Assembly (NCBI GenBank): GCA_033085395.1
Contig: JANQBS010000083.1
Location: forward strand, 62,001-126,000
DNA length: 64,000 nt
Direction: 5' to 3'
Origin: Xanthoparmelia taractica
Taxonomy: Eukaryota > Ascomycota > Lecanoromycetes > Lecanorales > Parmeliaceae
This document shows positions 36,226 through 46,591 of the stretch, piece by piece (the first letter of the stretch is position 1; the number at the start of each line of letters is the position of its first letter). Below the pieces are notes generated by a model. It searched no databases, was not told the DNA's origin, and worked only from the letters and a program-made list of their open reading frames with translations. A program made the position numbers and the translations under genes.

Positions 36226-39200
36226 ATGGGGAATGTCAGCAGTCGAACTGAAGACGGTGGGGCTTTAGTACTTCGGGATCAAAGTCGCTGTAAGTGTCCA
36301 CACTCACGACGCCCTCCTCCACTGAAGTTGGAACGACAGTATCCATCGCCTCCCTTACCATTACAAACAACAAGGGAAAGATCCTGCTCAACGTTGTTCC
36401 CAATGTGTACCCTGCAACCAGGGTTATTGCCAGGAAGGACTATGGCGACGAAAGCCTAGTGGAGTACATCCAGGTGAAAGGAATCTTGAGTGTAATGGAG
36501 AGAGCTGGCTAATCGAGTCTTTCTTCAGGACCCCGAATCTTCGCCTACATCGCCTCTACCGTCGTTCTTGTTCCGGCTAAATAACGACGACGAGCTCTTA
36601 TTCAATTTCACCTTTGTGATTCGTCAAAGTCAGAGCAGCCTGCCAGGACCTTCAGGAGTGACTGATACATTCATCAATGGCCTTACCTTTGCCTTCGCAT
36701 CAAACAACAAAGACCTCGACAATCTAGTTACTCGGGAATTTCATGCGGACCCGAACCTCCATAAGAATGCCAACGTGGAGTTGGTCGGCGACTATTCGAC
36801 GGGTGGTAGCCCGTCTGCAAAGTTTGAATGGTCCTGGAAATGGCGGCCGCCAAAAGCGACCGAAGACCGTGGAGGAGGTTGGCGTAATGCTTGCAGCTTC
36901 TCTGAGTATGATCAAAGGGCTCACAAGCTTCAAACTCTTGCATTGTTCAGCTTCTGGGTTCAGAACACACCAAAAGCGTTCACTAGCCCCCAGACACCAT
37001 CGCCATACTTTGAATTAAGTGTGCCTCCACGGCTCCGACTTCCTTCGTCACAATCTATAATCTCTGCCCCGAGTGAGTCAGATCACACGGACATTGGGCT
37101 CCCATCACCCACTATTGAGCCCGGAGAGATCAGTATAGGCGTTCCACAGGTTTGGACTAAAGATCCAGTGGTAGTCGGGGTCTCATGTCCGCGACCCGGT
37201 GAAGACATGAGCGCCGTTGAAGACGGGCCCTTGTTTCGAGCTACGATGAAAGCACTGGAACAAAAGACTGGGAACATGCGAACAAGGATGAAGAAAGTTT
37301 TGCGTAAAGCCGAAGCGGCTCAGGCAGCTCAGGTCGAATGCAATGCTGCCGTTTCTGCGTTCATGGAAGCTCTTCGAGAAGCATCGGCGTCAAATGCAAA
37401 CGCCATCCAGCCAGCACTCGAGCACTACTTCGAGAAAATTGCCAGCCAAATCCTCCAGTACGAGAAGCAGAACACAGTCCATTTGCAAAAACTCATCATT
37501 GATCCTCTCTCTAAGATATATAACATTGATATCAAGCAAGCAGAAGCCAAGAAGAAGGATTTCGAAGATGAGAGTAAGGAGTATTATGCATATGTCAGTC
37601 GCTACCTTGGCCAACGTCAAGACTCGTTGAAAGAGAAGAAGCGAAACGAAAGTGACTCCAAATATCAGAGCAAGAGAAGAAATTTTGAGCTCAAAAGATT
37701 TGACTATTCGTCGTTCATGCAAGATTTGCATGGTGGCAGGAAAGAACAGGAAGTGCTCTCTCAGTTAACGAAATATGCAGAGACTCAATCAAAGAGCTAC
37801 CTGTCAACTGCTAAGAAAGTTGGAGAGATGGCTCCTCAACTAGAAGTTTTGATTCACGAGGTAAAGGAAGCTGACAAAGAGTATAAAATTCAGCGCACTG
37901 AAAGGGAAGAAAAGCGAAGAAATCTGGAGATGAACACCAAGACTTACGTTGAGCCTGAGGCTGATGCATCTAACATGTTACCCATTCAGTCCAGTGCCAA
38001 CGGAACCTCCGTCCAAGAATCTGAGCTTTCGAGAGCTGATAGCAATGGTCGAAATGGTCTTCACCACTCTTCCTCAACGGCGTCGCAGCCTGGTTCAACT
38101 TTGTCTGCGCGCAATTCCTCTCACGGTGTCTCTTCCACACCTAGCAGCCGACCTAGTAGCGGCGTTCCTGTAGTCAGTCCTGACAAGTTCAAGGGTTTCC
38201 GCGATCTTGAAGAAAGGGATCATAACGGCGCTGTTGGTCCAGATAGAGTCCAGCACAAGAAAGAAGGGTTACTTTGGGCTCTAAGCAGACCTGGTTCCCA
38301 TGTCGACCCCAAGGGCCTCAATAAGCAAGCATGGCACAAGTATGTAGACCCTCTAACGTATCTTGGTCAGGTATTGATGTGTCAGGTTCTGGATTGTACT
38401 CGATCAGGGCAAATTATCCGAGTACAGCAACTGGAAACAAAGGCTCGATCTTCATATGGAGCCGATCGATTTGCGGATGGCGTCGGTCCGTGAGTCCCGC
38501 AGTGCAGAACGGAGGTTTTGCTTCGAAGTCATAACGCCACAGTACAAGCGTGTGTATCAGGCAACTTCGGAAGAAGACATGAACAATTGGATAAATGCTT
38601 TGAACAACGCTCTACAAAATGCGGTCGAGGGCAGAATTCAGCCTCAACCTTTTACACCTGCAACGACTGAGGAGAGGACCGCTCATCGAAACATTGGTTC
38701 TATACTTACCGGTAAAAGCTCATCGTACTCTGGACACCATCATCATCATCAATCACCTTCCAATGCCGGTGCCGCAAATAACGTTTATAGGCACCGCACG
38801 GTCGGTGCACGACCTACCTATGTCCGTACAAGTAGCAACAGCTTTGAAGATGATCCCTCGAAGCTCCTTCAGATAGTACGAGACAATGACCACGGCAATC
38901 GCTGGTGCGCTGACTGCAACTCCGAATCCAAGACTGAATGGGTCTCCATCAACCTTGGCATTGTGCTGTGCATTGAATGCAGCGGCATTCACCGCTCTCT
39001 CGGCACCCATATATCCAAAGTCCGCTCCCTAACTCTTGATACAACGTCGTTCAGCACCGACATTGTGGAGGTCTTGCTCCAAATCGGCAATCGTATCTCG
39101 AACATGGTCTGGGAAGCCACTCTCGACATCAACCAGAAGCCTCAAGCGCAAGCAACGCGTGAGCAGCGTCTTCGCTTTATCACTGCCAAATACGTCGACA

Positions 39201-39736
39201 GAGCATACGTAAATCCCATAGGCTCAAACACACAGTCCCATTATCCGACGTCGGATGACACGCTCCTGGCTTCCGTCAAGAAAAATGACATCCGGGGTGT
39301 CCTCTACGCCCTGGCACTGCGTGCTAATCCCAACGCCACAGACCGCTCCCGTAATACGCACTCCGTCTTTCTCGCTCTCGCGGCTGCGGATCCGGCTGCT
39401 CCAGCGGGCTCCGCCCATGCTTCACCTGCACCCTCACCCAACGCGAAGACGCCATCTGGAAGTCAGAAAACAATCACCGCTTTCCCTGTCGCCGAACTGC
39501 TGGTTCAGAACGGTGCCACCATCCCGTCTACTCTACCGGCATTTCCACTCTCTTCAAACGCCCAGCTGTACATTGATCAGAAGACGGGCAAAGGCGTAGA
39601 CACGCTCACTGCTTTGCCAAACATAAATAGAAATAGTGGCGTCAGCCCGACTGCCATAGAGGGAGGCAAGGACAGTCAAGCGAAGCTGCAGAAGCGAGGG
39701 AGTGTGGGAGGCCGACTACCGGTCAAACCTGGGTAA
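36226..39736 (+). CDS. ArfGAP with BAR and PH domains (Csx2-like)
   Basis: Four exons: 36226-36289, 36340-36473, 36529-38339 and 38386-39736, 1119 residues from MGNVSSRTEDG. The MGN start may be N-myristoylated (inference). Order: a beta-rich N-terminal region typical of the fungal family, then a BAR domain near 300-540 (ALEQKTGNMRTRMKKVLRKA, coiled helices to EREEKRRNLE). A Ser-rich linker follows, then a PH domain near 642-760 (KKEGLLWALSRPG, interrupted by the last intron inside KFWIVL). The ArfGAP zinc finger near 831-950 has CADCNSES, the paired Cys in LCIECSGIHRSLG, and the arginine finger in HRSLGTHISKVRS. The protein activates Arf GTPase hydrolysis at curved membranes in vesicle traffic. 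Zinc ligands and arginine finger are intact. Confidence 0.93.
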
Positions 39737-39923
39737 TGAATCAAGCTGAATGGTGAGCCGAAGAGGGCTAGCGGAGCTTACTTTGTAGTCTCGCTTGGGC
39801 TTTTGTTTGACTAGGTACGAATGGGGAGGATGGTAAACGGCGGTCTAAGTCGGGGTGGTCAGCTCTGTCTCTGGATAACAAAGCTGCATTACTTTACAGT
39901 TGGGCTCCAAGAACATCTAATTT
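39737..39923. other. Short spacer between convergent genes
   Basis: 3' flanks of the ArfGAP gene (from the left) and ATG10 (from the right). Nothing else seen. Confidence 0.5.
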
Positions 39924-40892
39924 TTACACTACAATAGAATTAATGTAATTGAGGTTTTCATCATTAGATGCAACTTGAGAGTCACCTTGGCCTTTCCAGA
40001 CCATCTCCTTGGGCAAGCTCAGGCCAACAGCACTCCCCACGAGCCCAAGCCACAACATCAGATAGTCTAATGGACTGGCGGTTTGCTTGATTCCACCCAA
40101 GATATTACGCATAGCTTCGGCCGAATTACAAGGGTGCACCCAAAAGCATGGAATGTCCATTAAAGGGTGGTTCTGGGGTTGTTTGAACCATCAGCCCCGT
40201 TCCGGACGGCCGCCGGGGCAAGCGCTTTGCGGCAACTTACAGTCATACCAATACCACCCATGACACCAACGTTTCTTATTCCTGGTTGAAGGTGCTTTGG
40301 TACTAGCTGTTCGTAAACGGTATTTATGCTCTGGGGTATCACAGGAGGGAGACTGTGGACAAAGAAGTAGAGGACGGGAACACGATAGCTTGTTGAGTGT
40401 AGGATATGGTACTCTATCGATAAGACTGGGTGGGATGGGGGAGAATGGTAGACAGCAACCTTTGAGTGAAGATCAGACTTGTCACTCTGGGCTGTGAGAC
40501 TGAGAAAAGGAGACCTGGGCTCACGTTGTCGTCTTCTTCCTCCTCGATACAGCTGGACTCGTGATTATCACTAGAAGTATGCGCAGCGTGAACGTGCTGG
40601 GCAGCATCAGAGTGTGCAGGTGGATCACGATCGGTGCTTAGAGGACGTTTGATCCTGAGGTATTGGTGGTCCCCCTAAATGCAGGTAAACGTAGGATCAG
40701 AAATGCCTCTATTCACAGCGGGAAAGGACCAGTCACAAAACTCGCCAATAGACAAGGCAGTCTTACATGTCTACGGACCTCTGCGCTCATACCGCTGGAC
40801 CTCAAAGCTGGACAAGGCGTCAATGCCTGACAGGCTTCATCGAAGGCTGCTGTCGATATGAAGCCGGCTTCGCCTGACCAATTGTCGGACAT
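39924..40892 (-). CDS. ATG10: Autophagy E2-like enzyme Atg10
   Basis: Minus strand, four exons: 40892-40767, 40674-40525, 40459-40241 and 40172-39924, 247 residues; an in-frame ATG at 40934 would add 14. Atg10 transfers Atg12 to Atg5 in autophagosome formation. The core has YHILHSTSYRVPVLYF, then after the last intron NHPLMDIPCFWVHPCNSAEAM, where HPC carries the catalytic cysteine of the Atg3/Atg10 fold. A charged loop (SSDNHESSCIEEEEDDN) separates the N-terminal and catalytic parts. Atg3 is excluded by the small size and by the WVHPC context. The C-terminal tail LPKEMVWKGQGD is less conserved. The first exon (SGEAGFISTAAFDEACQAL) fits the family's N-terminal helix. Confidence 0.88.
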
Positions 40893-41771
40893 GTCACCTT
40901 TTACTGTTTGAGGGGAGTTTGGACTAAAGCCCATTTGTATGGTCTGTGCTCAACATAAATGAAAGCGAGATGCCTGCCATGCAGCGAAACAACATCCTTC
41001 GCTTGTGGAATTTCTAGTAAATGTAGAGATGATGCTAGCTTCGAGAATGCCTAGAAAGAGCCGTCGCTTGGATTACTTTCGACTTGTATGTAGTAGGAAC
41101 AAGTGAGGGTTTGGTGGGAGAGAGAAGAGAAGACAGAAATACCACAGCTTGGCTCGCTTAAATCATGGCAGCAGAGTGGCAGAGGCTGAGTCGATGCCGT
41201 ACTTCGTACAAGTCTGTTAGCGGTGGCTGAGTCGGTCGATCATCTGCAGGTGGCTGGGGCAAACGGTGAACATTTACCTAGCGTGAAATGAAGATCCTGG
41301 AAAAGGGCAGGGAAAAGCTGCGGCGACTTGCTCACAAGCGGTATAGTGTAATATCCATGTGGCTGAAATCTTGTTTACTTGCAGTCATAGCCAGTCATCT
41401 GTCCCATCTATCTACAGTATCTACTTACCTACATTACTCTACGTCCTTTTCTTCCCTCGGGCCTCCTCTTTCTTCACTATCTCAACTCGACCTTCTTCTG
41501 ACTGTGAAATTCCATATTCGTCGTCAGAGAGGTACACTGCTCTAGCCAGACGACTTTCTGCGCCTCGAAGTAATTGGCAGGCCTGTCCCAGCCTTCTCAC
41601 TTTCTCACTTCTTACTACCAGTCCTTCTTCATACATGCATTTCCTAGCGTGTCATGAAAGTGCCAATTGGAATTCCTTCTCGTCTTTGGTTTGAACCCGT
41701 TTACCTTCCCAGCAACCAGTCGTTGTCGCATATTCACGCGCGGCGAATCTTACCTGGGAGAAACCTTGCCC
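40893..41771. other. Divergent promoter region, ATG10 and disordered-protein gene
   Basis: CT-rich leader (TTACCTACATTACTCTACG, about 41425) before the right-hand gene. Open frames running into the gene from the left use no convincing ATG. No separate gene supported. Confidence 0.5.
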
Positions 41772-44700
41772 ATGGGGGACTCATCCAACGCCCATGTCGC
41801 TGCCCGGCGGCTGTCGAAGCCTCGAACGAGAAAGTCTTCCTCGAATCTCCTTATTGAACAGCCTACCACGCCATCCTCACCACGCAACTCTGATCTCGAC
41901 TACTTTGGTAGCGATGCGGTCGTTGTGAACTCGCACGGCGAACGTCGAAGCCGAAGCAGATCCCGAGGCAGAATTAAAGCTTACCTGTATGGCTCAAGTC
42001 ACGAAGCTGTACAGACTTCATCAGATGATGAAGAAACGCAGATCGGACTTGCTGGCGCAGCGCGAGATGTCAGGAAACGTCTGTCGCGCACAGGTTCTTC
42101 CATCATGACGCTACAAAGTGCCAAAGTTTCCGGAACACGCCTTTCAAATTGGCCAAGCTCAGGGTTGCTTTCCACTCGCTCGACGGAGTCACAAGGGATG
42201 GACCCCGAAGAGTCAGCCATAATAGCTGACCAGATCAAACAGAGGGCCTACCAGGATAGTCTAGCCGCCCAGAATCACGTCTCTACGCCCGTGGACGAAG
42301 ACAAGCATGTTGATTCAGTTATGGCTCCACTTCGTAGGAAGTCGCTTTACACGCCAGGTATTGCCACTAGAAATGCCAGCGATATTCTGCGGAAGCCTCC
42401 CAAGCCATCAACGGATCGTGAGTACTACTATAACCCTTCGCGTCCCGAGAACTCACCTCTCTCTCATCTCGCATCATTGAGTCGAGGTGAAGATGGTAGA
42501 TCTACCCCTTGCAATCTTGATTATTCGCAACTAGGAGGACTGCAACTGGGCACATTAAGGGTTACGAATGGAGCTAGCTCGCCCATACCGTGGGATCGAC
42601 GCTCTCCAACACCCGAGTCCAAAACACATGACGAATACTATACAGCGTCCGAAGGAAGTGTGACCGGCGACAAGGATCAGGCCACACCCTTGCCCCCTAG
42701 GGGCTGGAGTCCCTTGAAGCATGAGAGCAAAGTAAGAGGTAGCATGGGAGCAGACAATCAAGCCCACAGCAGTTCAGATAAATCTCCACCCATCGAGAGA
42801 GAATCATCCAACGAATCATTCCCCTTCTCAAGGGAAAGTGCTGACCAAGCGTCTCGCTTCGAAGGACAGGCAACCGATCAGTCGGCTCGTTTTAGACACA
42901 AGTTATCCAGCGATGCACTTGATTTGGAAGAGGTAACATTGGACGAGTCATTTCCTTTTAAGATGCGTCCATCCAAGAACTGCCCTATTGAAGCAACGGA
43001 TCTCAACAATCCTCTTCCTCTTGAAAACGAAGTACCCAATACACCTTTCTCTTTTGACAACGGATCACCTGACGAGATTGTGCATTTCGAAGGGGTGAAG
43101 CCGAAAGAGTCATTTCAGAAGGGGTCACTCAAGAACTGTCGTGTCGATGGGGAAACACTCCATGGGTACTTTCCTACAACAAGCGAGATTCTTGGCGAAG
43201 TTATGCGCTTCGAAGGAGACACATTGAGCGAGTCATTCTCTTCAGAGACGAGGTCATTCAGATGCGATTCTGTTCCGGGAAGGAAGACCGAGTGCCTTCG
43301 TTTCGAGAGAAAATCCACCAATGGCGCCTCAGATATAGCAGATGAATACCTTTCAGAACTCCAAGGCAGTCCGTTCTCTCATCAATCGCTTGGAGACAGG
43401 ACGGTAATCAGACCACAGTCACAGGGTTCCACAAAGGAAATCCGGACACCTTTTATCGATGACGTTGACGTGCAGCATGGTGATAGTGGCAGTGGCTCAA
43501 GGGAAGAGGCCTTCCAAAAGCTCACTGTAAACGGTAATATGTCACCAACGTGGAAACCCGGACCTCTTTCCGTTCCACCCTCTGACTCTTCGAGACATAG
43601 CGCCACTTCAGAGATGCCTCAGGCAGACAGCGGATACTGCTCATATGCTTCATTAAGAGGGGTTCCTGCCGATGAAGTTTGCCCCAACACCAATGTCACG
43701 GCTGCACCCGAACCTCAGACCGTCGAAACTGTCAGATATTCCGCTCGAAGTTCCTTTCGAGCACCGATACGCAAGCTCAAGAAACAACGACCGAAGTCAC
43801 AACCTCCACCCGTGAACCTCATTACAGGGCACCACGAGCTTACTGATGCGAACATACCTCGTATACCTTCAATCATCGCCGCAAGGCACGCAAACAGACT
43901 CAGTCGATTCCCTCTTCTTGAACATACATTTCCAAGCTCGCAGCATACAACCGCGAATGGGGCCTTGTCTCCGGTCCAGGCTCATGACGCGCCAATTCGG
44001 TTTCCGTCCCCCGCAAATGTTCTTGAAGCGGCCTCTGCCCCTTTAGGATCATTCCCAACAGCCATCTCCAAGCCTCAAGCCACTACTGTTGCAGTCGATG
44101 AGGATGATTGGGGTGCTTCGGACCTAGTAAGATCGCCTAGTTGGTCTGAATTTGGCGGTGGCAGAAAGAGGAAGGAGCAAAAGAAGCAAGCCAAAGAAGA
44201 GAAAGGAATCGAAAAACGGCTACTGAAAAATGGAAAAGAAGCAGAAAAGAAATCGGAAAAAGGCAGAAAGGACGAGAATAAGGAGAGGTTCGCCCGCTCT
44301 TGCTCTGCTTCGAGAACGAGAGCAAGGTCGTCCGGGGGTCAAAGCCGGCACGACAAACAAGTGACAATCGCAGACTTTGGGACTGTAACTGAATCTCTGG
44401 GTAATAGCCCCTACGACATTGCAAAGCCGACCTTTCCCAGCCCACACATCGCCAGAAACTGGTATCCTCATCAAATCAGCACTGCTATGCCAAGGGCCGA
44501 ACCCTCATTGGGCGTAAGAGCTCGGGCTCAAACCATGTTTTTGGATATGCCTTCGGTTCCAGCTATAGCTGCAATTGATCTCAAGGCGCACAACCTCGAA
44601 TGGGCCCGCAACCGACAAAGAAGCCAATCCCCCTCTGCAGCAAGGGTAGAGCGTTTCCACAATCGCAGTGGCATTCCCGGAAGAGTCGTCCGTCCTCACG

Positions 44701-45575
44701 GTGCCACGATGGACGTCACTCCGCCAGTGCCGGCTCTGCCTTCAGCAAACCAGGTCAAGCGACGAGAAGCCGAAATTATAAGGTCTCGGCCCCATAGTAT
44801 GATAGTCGAAGCGCCAGTGCCAACTCAGACCTTGCGGGAAATCGAAGGGAAACCAGCGATTCCTCACTCTTCTGAACCAGGTACAGGTGCTACACCGCGC
44901 AAGACGAAAGGCAGCAAGATAGTCCCAGACCTCTGGAGTAATGGATCGATTGAAAGGAAGAGCCCCAAGACTGTTGAGGGATCAAGGCAAGCATCCAACA
45001 GCTTCATTGATGAAAACGACAAGGCTATACCCACCAAAGACAATCTTTGGGGAATCCAGAGCAATGCTTGGTCGCAACGTCGTAAGTCAGCCGCCGAAGC
45101 TCTTCTGAGAAATCAAGTCCGAGATGTTTGCGATAGCCAAAAAGCTGCGACTCCTGGTCTAGTCTGTGGGCATAATGAAGTGCCTACTTCTCTGAGGAGA
45201 GCTTTCACTTCTGGAACCTGTCAAACTTTCACGCCTACTCCCAGCCACCTAGGCCCTTTTCCGAATCCACTAGCATCACACCCTCAATCGACCCCACAAC
45301 AGCCAAGTTCTGCGTCGAATATGCCAGGTTCGCATAGTCAATCAGTCACTCAGCAGGGGCAGTGGTACGGCTTCAGCCCCATGGCCTCACGTCCTAGGCC
45401 ATGTGTCTCAGCTGTGTCTTCATTTCAGCATGAAAATCAACCACCAACGTTCACCCTTCACGGTGCAAAAAGCCAACCTTTCCAAATCCAGCGCAAGCGT
45501 GTCGGCTCTGGCCCGTCAATGATAGGCGCTGAATTCGCCATCGAATCTTGCCGTTACGAAAGAGGCCTTGTCTGA
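41772..45575 (+). CDS. Large disordered protein with internal repeats, function unknown
   Basis: Single long exon, 1267 residues from MGDSSNAHVAARRLSKPR; the frame is open from 41667, but this ATG follows a plausible leader and starts a basic Ser-rich head (RTRKSSSNLL). No known domain is seen. An RS-like patch (RRSRSRSRGRIK) is followed by an acidic SSDDEET. Residues about 335-520 contain irregular repeats built on ESFPF, RFEG and DxS/DE motifs. Near 777-830 there is a short block that looks conserved (DDWGASDLVRSPSWSEFGGGR), leading into a long charged helix of Lys/Glu (KRKEQKKQAKEEKGIEKRLL). The C-terminal third is Pro/Ser-rich. It could be a scaffold or RNA-related protein, but that is a guess. 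Lack of introns over 3.8 kb is unlike its neighbours. Confidence 0.78.
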   Translation: MGDSSNAHVAARRLSKPRTRKSSSNLLIEQPTTPSSPRNSDLDYFGSDAVVVNSHGERRSRSRSRGRIKAYLYGSSHEAVQTSSDDEETQIGLAGAARDVRKRLSRTGSSIMTLQSAKVSGTRLSNWPSSGLLSTRSTESQGMDPEESAIIADQIKQRAYQDSLAAQNHVSTPVDEDKHVDSVMAPLRRKSLYTPGIATRNASDILRKPPKPSTDREYYYNPSRPENSPLSHLASLSRGEDGRSTPCNLDYSQLGGLQLGTLRVTNGASSPIPWDRRSPTPESKTHDEYYTASEGSVTGDKDQATPLPPRGWSPLKHESKVRGSMGADNQAHSSSDKSPPIERESSNESFPFSRESADQASRFEGQATDQSARFRHKLSSDALDLEEVTLDESFPFKMRPSKNCPIEATDLNNPLPLENEVPNTPFSFDNGSPDEIVHFEGVKPKESFQKGSLKNCRVDGETLHGYFPTTSEILGEVMRFEGDTLSESFSSETRSFRCDSVPGRKTECLRFERKSTNGASDIADEYLSELQGSPFSHQSLGDRTVIRPQSQGSTKEIRTPFIDDVDVQHGDSGSGSREEAFQKLTVNGNMSPTWKPGPLSVPPSDSSRHSATSEMPQADSGYCSYASLRGVPADEVCPNTNVTAAPEPQTVETVRYSARSSFRAPIRKLKKQRPKSQPPPVNLITGHHELTDANIPRIPSIIAARHANRLSRFPLLEHTFPSSQHTTANGALSPVQAHDAPIRFPSPANVLEAASAPLGSFPTAISKPQATTVAVDEDDWGASDLVRSPSWSEFGGGRKRKEQKKQAKEEKGIEKRLLKNGKEAEKKSEKGRKDENKERFARSCSASRTRARSSGGQSRHDKQVTIADFGTVTESLGNSPYDIAKPTFPSPHIARNWYPHQISTAMPRAEPSLGVRARAQTMFLDMPSVPAIAAIDLKAHNLEWARNRQRSQSPSAARVERFHNRSGIPGRVVRPHGATMDVTPPVPALPSANQVKRREAEIIRSRPHSMIVEAPVPTQTLREIEGKPAIPHSSEPGTGATPRKTKGSKIVPDLWSNGSIERKSPKTVEGSRQASNSFIDENDKAIPTKDNLWGIQSNAWSQRRKSAAEALLRNQVRDVCDSQKAATPGLVCGHNEVPTSLRRAFTSGTCQTFTPTPSHLGPFPNPLASHPQSTPQQPSSASNMPGSHSQSVTQQGQWYGFSPMASRPRPCVSAVSSFQHENQPPTFTLHGAKSQPFQIQRKRVGSGPSMIGAEFAIESCRYERGLV

Positions 45576-46144
45576 TCTGGCCTGGTGTTAGTGCTGGCAT
45601 GGTGACTCCTAGGATCGAGGCAGTCGGTAAGGGTATCGAGGTATCCGGAGGATTTTTAGTAGTGCTATGCGGATTGGGAGCGATATAAAGCGGTGATGAG
45701 TTCACTATCACTCGAGGAGGATGGAGTGGTCTAGCGAGCCGATCATCTGTTCCATCATGGATTATAAGACACGTCTACTTGGTAAGCGAGATACCTTCAA
45801 TTTTGATCAAGATGCCCGCATATTCGGGTCAATGCTTGTAGATATTTAATACATAGTTGTCCTTGTGCGAAGATTCCAGGGTCAGTGATCCTCGTATGTT
45901 GGTAGCAGGTCCTCTATCTGAGACGAGCAACGATTTCTCGTGCTAACGTCACGTAGCCAGCATGCGGACATAGTGGCAGAAGCCGTGCCCGCATTTGCTG
46001 TGTAGATGCCGAGTCGGTAGCATCGCCCCCCCTAGCCTTTTAGGTCCCTCAGCAGGGTATGGGCTTGATTTGGAAATCTGCAGACTCGTACTGGAGTGAG
46101 GTACAGGCCGAGTGTGGGTGTGTGTGAGGACAAGACCGTCTTCT
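45576..46144. other. Intergenic region
   Basis: 3' flanks of two convergent genes. No gene or repeat supported. Confidence 0.5.
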
Positions 46145-46591
46145 CTATTTCTCCTCCGATTGGGCGTCGCCTGTGCCGGAGACATTGCCTACTGTCTCGG
46201 TCGTTGCGCCGTCTGCTACTGACGCCCGCGCTTGGGCGCTGGCGACGGTGGCAAGTAAGTCGTCGATCTTGCGCTCCAATGCTGTGAGCTGAGTCTCCAT
46301 TACTGACGCAGTTCTCTCGCCTCTAGGGGCTCACAGGTCAGCTATAACTGGCATTAAAAAGCAGATGTTGAGCATTGGTCGTGACGATGGTCGGTTGGAG
46401 GCGAGAAGCATACTTTGCCAGTTCCTGGAATGCCTAGAATGAAAAAATTGGTTAGCAGGAGGAGGTAGGCGGGGGAGAGGTGGGGGGAGGATCGGAGGAT
46501 GGAAGAAGAATTGTGATTGCCATACTCGCGCAAGATCAGCATCGGCATCAGGATCGCGGGGAGACGCTGGAAGACGATCCTTGGGAGGCAT
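46145..46591 (-). CDS. Small charged coiled-coil protein, unrecognised
   Basis: Minus strand, three exons: 46591-46526, 46433-46414 (20 bases) and 46322-46145, 87 residues. The start is MPPKDRLPASPRDPDADADLAR. The joined middle reads AFQELAKGERTASVMETQL, followed by ALERKIDDLLATVASAQA, a heptad-like helix that would pair as a coiled coil, and an acidic tail ending SEEK. Both donors (GTATGG, GTATGC) and acceptors are normal, with a GCTGAC branch site before the last exon; the alternative of reading through exon 2 stops soon after. The compact basic head plus one helix suggests a subunit of a larger complex, but I cannot name it. The gene would be missed by tools that require long exons. Confidence 0.6.
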
